Shown here piece by piece: positions 5,207 to 5,696 of a DNA stretch of 5,696 bases. Position 1 is the stretch's first letter; each line of letters opens with the position of its first letter. The stretch is taken from positions 1 through 5,696 of the forward strand of contig NZ_QUEP01000033.1 in NCBI RefSeq assembly GCF_003478035.1, in the 5' to 3' direction. The notes beneath the pieces were generated by a model, which had not been told where the DNA came from, did no database searches, and saw only the letters and a list, made by a program, of their open reading frames with translations. Source of the stretch: Clostridium sp. OF03-18AA (GTDB taxonomy: Bacteria > Bacillota > Clostridia > Lachnospirales > Lachnospiraceae). Both the position numbers and the translations under genes were made by a program.

Positions 5207-5235
5207 ATTATACCATAGTGGCAGAAATGCCACAA
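5207..5235 (-). promoter_or_regulatory. Promoter of the toxin mRNA
   Basis: On the minus strand TATAAT (5212-5207) is preceded by TGG (extended -10). A weaker -35-like TTGTGG (5235-5230) lies 17 bp upstream. Transcription should start near 5200 and end at the shared terminator near 4993, giving an mRNA of about 205-210 nt, close to the size of pAD1 RNAI. The spacer is a perfect hairpin sequence, GTGGCA-GAAA-TGCCAC (5218-5233). Confidence 0.75.
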
Positions 5236-5275
5236 GAAGCCATTTCCCCTTGTTTATTATCAGAGCCATAAGGAA

Positions 5276-5330
5276 AAGAGTGTCAAGGGCGGTCGAAAGA
5301 CCGCAGCGTTTACCCTTGATACTCTTTTTT
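5276..5330. terminator. Long nested hairpin, probable bidirectional terminator
   Basis: AAGAGTGTCAAGGG (5276-5289) pairs with CCCTTGATACTCTT (5313-5326), 14 bp with one G-T pair. Inside it CGGTC (5290-5294) pairs with GACCG (5299-5303) around a GAAA tetraloop, leaving an unpaired CAGCGTTTA. T6 follows on the plus strand and the outer stem is preceded by AAAAG, so both strands could terminate. No obvious upstream gene exists on either side. It may insulate the toxin module from the mob promoter region, or be part of a replication (single-strand origin) structure. Confidence 0.7.
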
Positions 5331-5419
5331 GTTGGCTATCATGCCGGAGGGGGAAACGGCTGTCCGTCCGTTCTGTCACTTCCCCTTGTGCTTCATTGTC
5401 TGTTCCGGCGGAAGAAAGT

Positions 5420-5444
5420 AAAGGGTGGTCTGCGACCATTTTTT
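5420..5444 (+). terminator. Possible weak terminator
   Basis: AAAGGGTGGTC (5420-5430) can pair with GACCATTTTTT (5434-5444) around a TGC loop, using three G-T pairs, and the right arm is a T-run. The right arm overlaps the larger inverted repeat at 5439-5496, so the two structures would exclude each other, as in an attenuator-like switch. No known transcript enters it. Confidence 0.35.
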
Positions 5445-5496
5445 ATCTGCTGCATTCGCTGATCGGCAAGCCGAAGCTCATACTGCAGATAAAAAA
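5439..5496. repeat. 12-bp perfect inverted repeat enclosing a smaller hairpin
   Basis: TTTTTTATCTGC (5439-5450) and GCAGATAAAAAA (5485-5496) are exact complements. Between them TCGG-CAAG-CCGA (5463-5474) forms a small stem that GCT and AGC can lengthen with a bulge. The arms are AT-rich at the base, so this is a cruciform-type element rather than a classical terminator. Role unknown. Confidence 0.6.
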
Positions 5497-5583
5497 CAAG
5501 CCCTTGACTGTCTCCCTCCTACACTTCCAAAGTCGCCCAAGAGGAAGTAAGCTCCACTGTATTTCTGGCGAAATCCACGCACG

Positions 5584-5641
5584 AATATATCCGCTTGACA
5601 AGTGGCTATCACTATGCTATATTATGTGTAGCGGATATATT
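5584..5641. repeat. 12-bp inverted repeat bracketing the mob promoter
   Basis: AATATATCCGCT (5584-5595) and AGCGGATATATT (5630-5641) are perfect complements 34 bp apart. The left arm ends on the first base of the -35 and the right arm begins near the expected transcription start. A protein bound to both arms would hold the promoter between them. The arms also sit next to the oriT stem and may belong to the relaxosome-binding region. Confidence 0.7.
5595..5623 (+). promoter_or_regulatory. Near-consensus promoter, probably for the mob operon
   Basis: TTGACA (5595-5600), a 17-bp spacer and TATATT (5618-5623) preceded by TGC give a nearly ideal sigma-A promoter. Nothing downstream within the window is coding; on a circular molecule it reads through oriT into the mob operon at 82. 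Its spacer contains GGCTATCACT (5604-5613), the inverse of the motif found in oriT and before the first mob gene, suggesting autorepression by a relaxosome protein. Confidence 0.82.
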
Positions 5642-5642
5642 G

Positions 5643-5687
5643 CAAGTTCCCTAAAGTGATAGCCTAACGGCTACACTTTAGAACTTG
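5643..5687. other. Probable origin of transfer (oriT) inverted repeat
   Basis: CAAGTTC (5643-5649), TAAAGTG (5652-5658) and TAGCC (5660-5664) pair in order with GGCTA (5669-5673), CACTTTA (5674-5680) and GAACTTG (5681-5687). This gives a 19-bp stem with three bulged bases and a TAAC loop. A large imperfect inverted repeat next to the mobC and relaxase genes is the usual form of a MOBP-type oriT, with nic a few bases beyond the repeat. That would put it in the G-rich bases at the window's right edge or just across the junction. The nick site itself cannot be assigned from sequence. Confidence 0.72.
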
Positions 5688-5696
5688 TGAGGGTGG

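Larger units (their letters stand above)
5331..5583. other. Non-coding stretch with several hairpins
   Basis: I see no gene with a ribosome site and plausible protein here on either strand. Besides the two hairpin elements listed separately (5420-5444, 5439-5496), there is a partial copy of the oriT motif, GGCTATCA, at 5334-5341 and a small TTCCG/CGGAA palindrome near 5404-5412. This may be a replication-associated region (for example a lagging-strand origin) or carry an untranslated RNA. No convincing promoter was found inside it. Confidence 0.4.

Noticed and set aside
5072..5269. Longer 65-residue version of the minus-strand toxin starting at 5269
   Set aside because: The minus-strand promoter lies inside this longer frame, so the transcript starts downstream of that ATG. 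The ATG at 5158 has its own good ribosome site and gives a compact membrane peptide.
4927..5271. Plus-strand 114-codon open frame over the toxin-antitoxin region
   Set aside because: It runs through a strong terminator, starts before the -10 of the plus-strand promoter, has no ribosome site and gives an implausible composition.
5250..5659. Two plus-strand open frames (5250-5462 and 5396-5659)
   Set aside because: Neither has a plausible ribosome site. They cross several hairpins, the mob promoter or the oriT region, and their translations look random.

Overview
The window reads as a small, cryptic, mobilizable plasmid of a Gram-positive Clostridia-type host, most likely a gut Lachnospiraceae or Ruminococcaceae member. 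This rests on strong AGGAGG-type ribosome binding sites, sigma-A-like promoters, moderate GC and gene families typical of Firmicutes mobile elements. It holds one mobilization operon, one replication gene behind a repeat array, one secreted cargo gene and one small stability module. No chromosomal housekeeping gene is present. A strong promoter at the very right end points rightward, and the mob operon begins at the left end without its own upstream promoter. A closed circle of about 5.7 kb opened near oriT is therefore the simplest reading, but circularity is an inference.

Layout, left to right. Positions 1-81 hold a short leader with a hairpin and a copy of a 10-bp motif shared with the right end. 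Positions 82-2362 are a tightly overlapping mobilization operon: a ribbon-helix-helix protein, MobC, a MOBP-type relaxase, and a coiled-coil membrane protein whose gene starts inside the relaxase gene in another frame. Positions 2363-2496 are an AT-rich gap. Positions 2497-3051 encode a small secreted protein of unknown function. Positions 3064-3478 are an array of about 99-bp repeats with five GATAAG-like boxes alternating with four hairpins, the first of which also looks like the terminator of the secreted gene. Positions 3532-4914 encode a replication protein of the archaeo-eukaryotic primase type.

Positions 4922-5235 form a compact module very like the par (Fst/RNAII) type I toxin-antitoxin locus of Enterococcus plasmid pAD1. 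A 28-residue hydrophobic peptide is on the minus strand and a promoter for a short RNA of about 70 nt is on the plus strand. The two transcripts converge on one bidirectional terminator, and two repeated segments make the short RNA complementary to the start region of the toxin mRNA. This appears to be the plasmid's addiction system and is the most interesting item here.

Positions 5276-5583 have no convincing gene but several hairpins. Positions 5584-5696 carry the inferred mob promoter, enclosed in a 12-bp inverted repeat, followed by a large imperfect inverted repeat that is the probable oriT. Together, Rep and the array would replicate the plasmid, the mob proteins and oriT would let it be moved by a helper conjugative element (no coupling protein or secretion genes are present), and the antisense-controlled peptide would maintain it.
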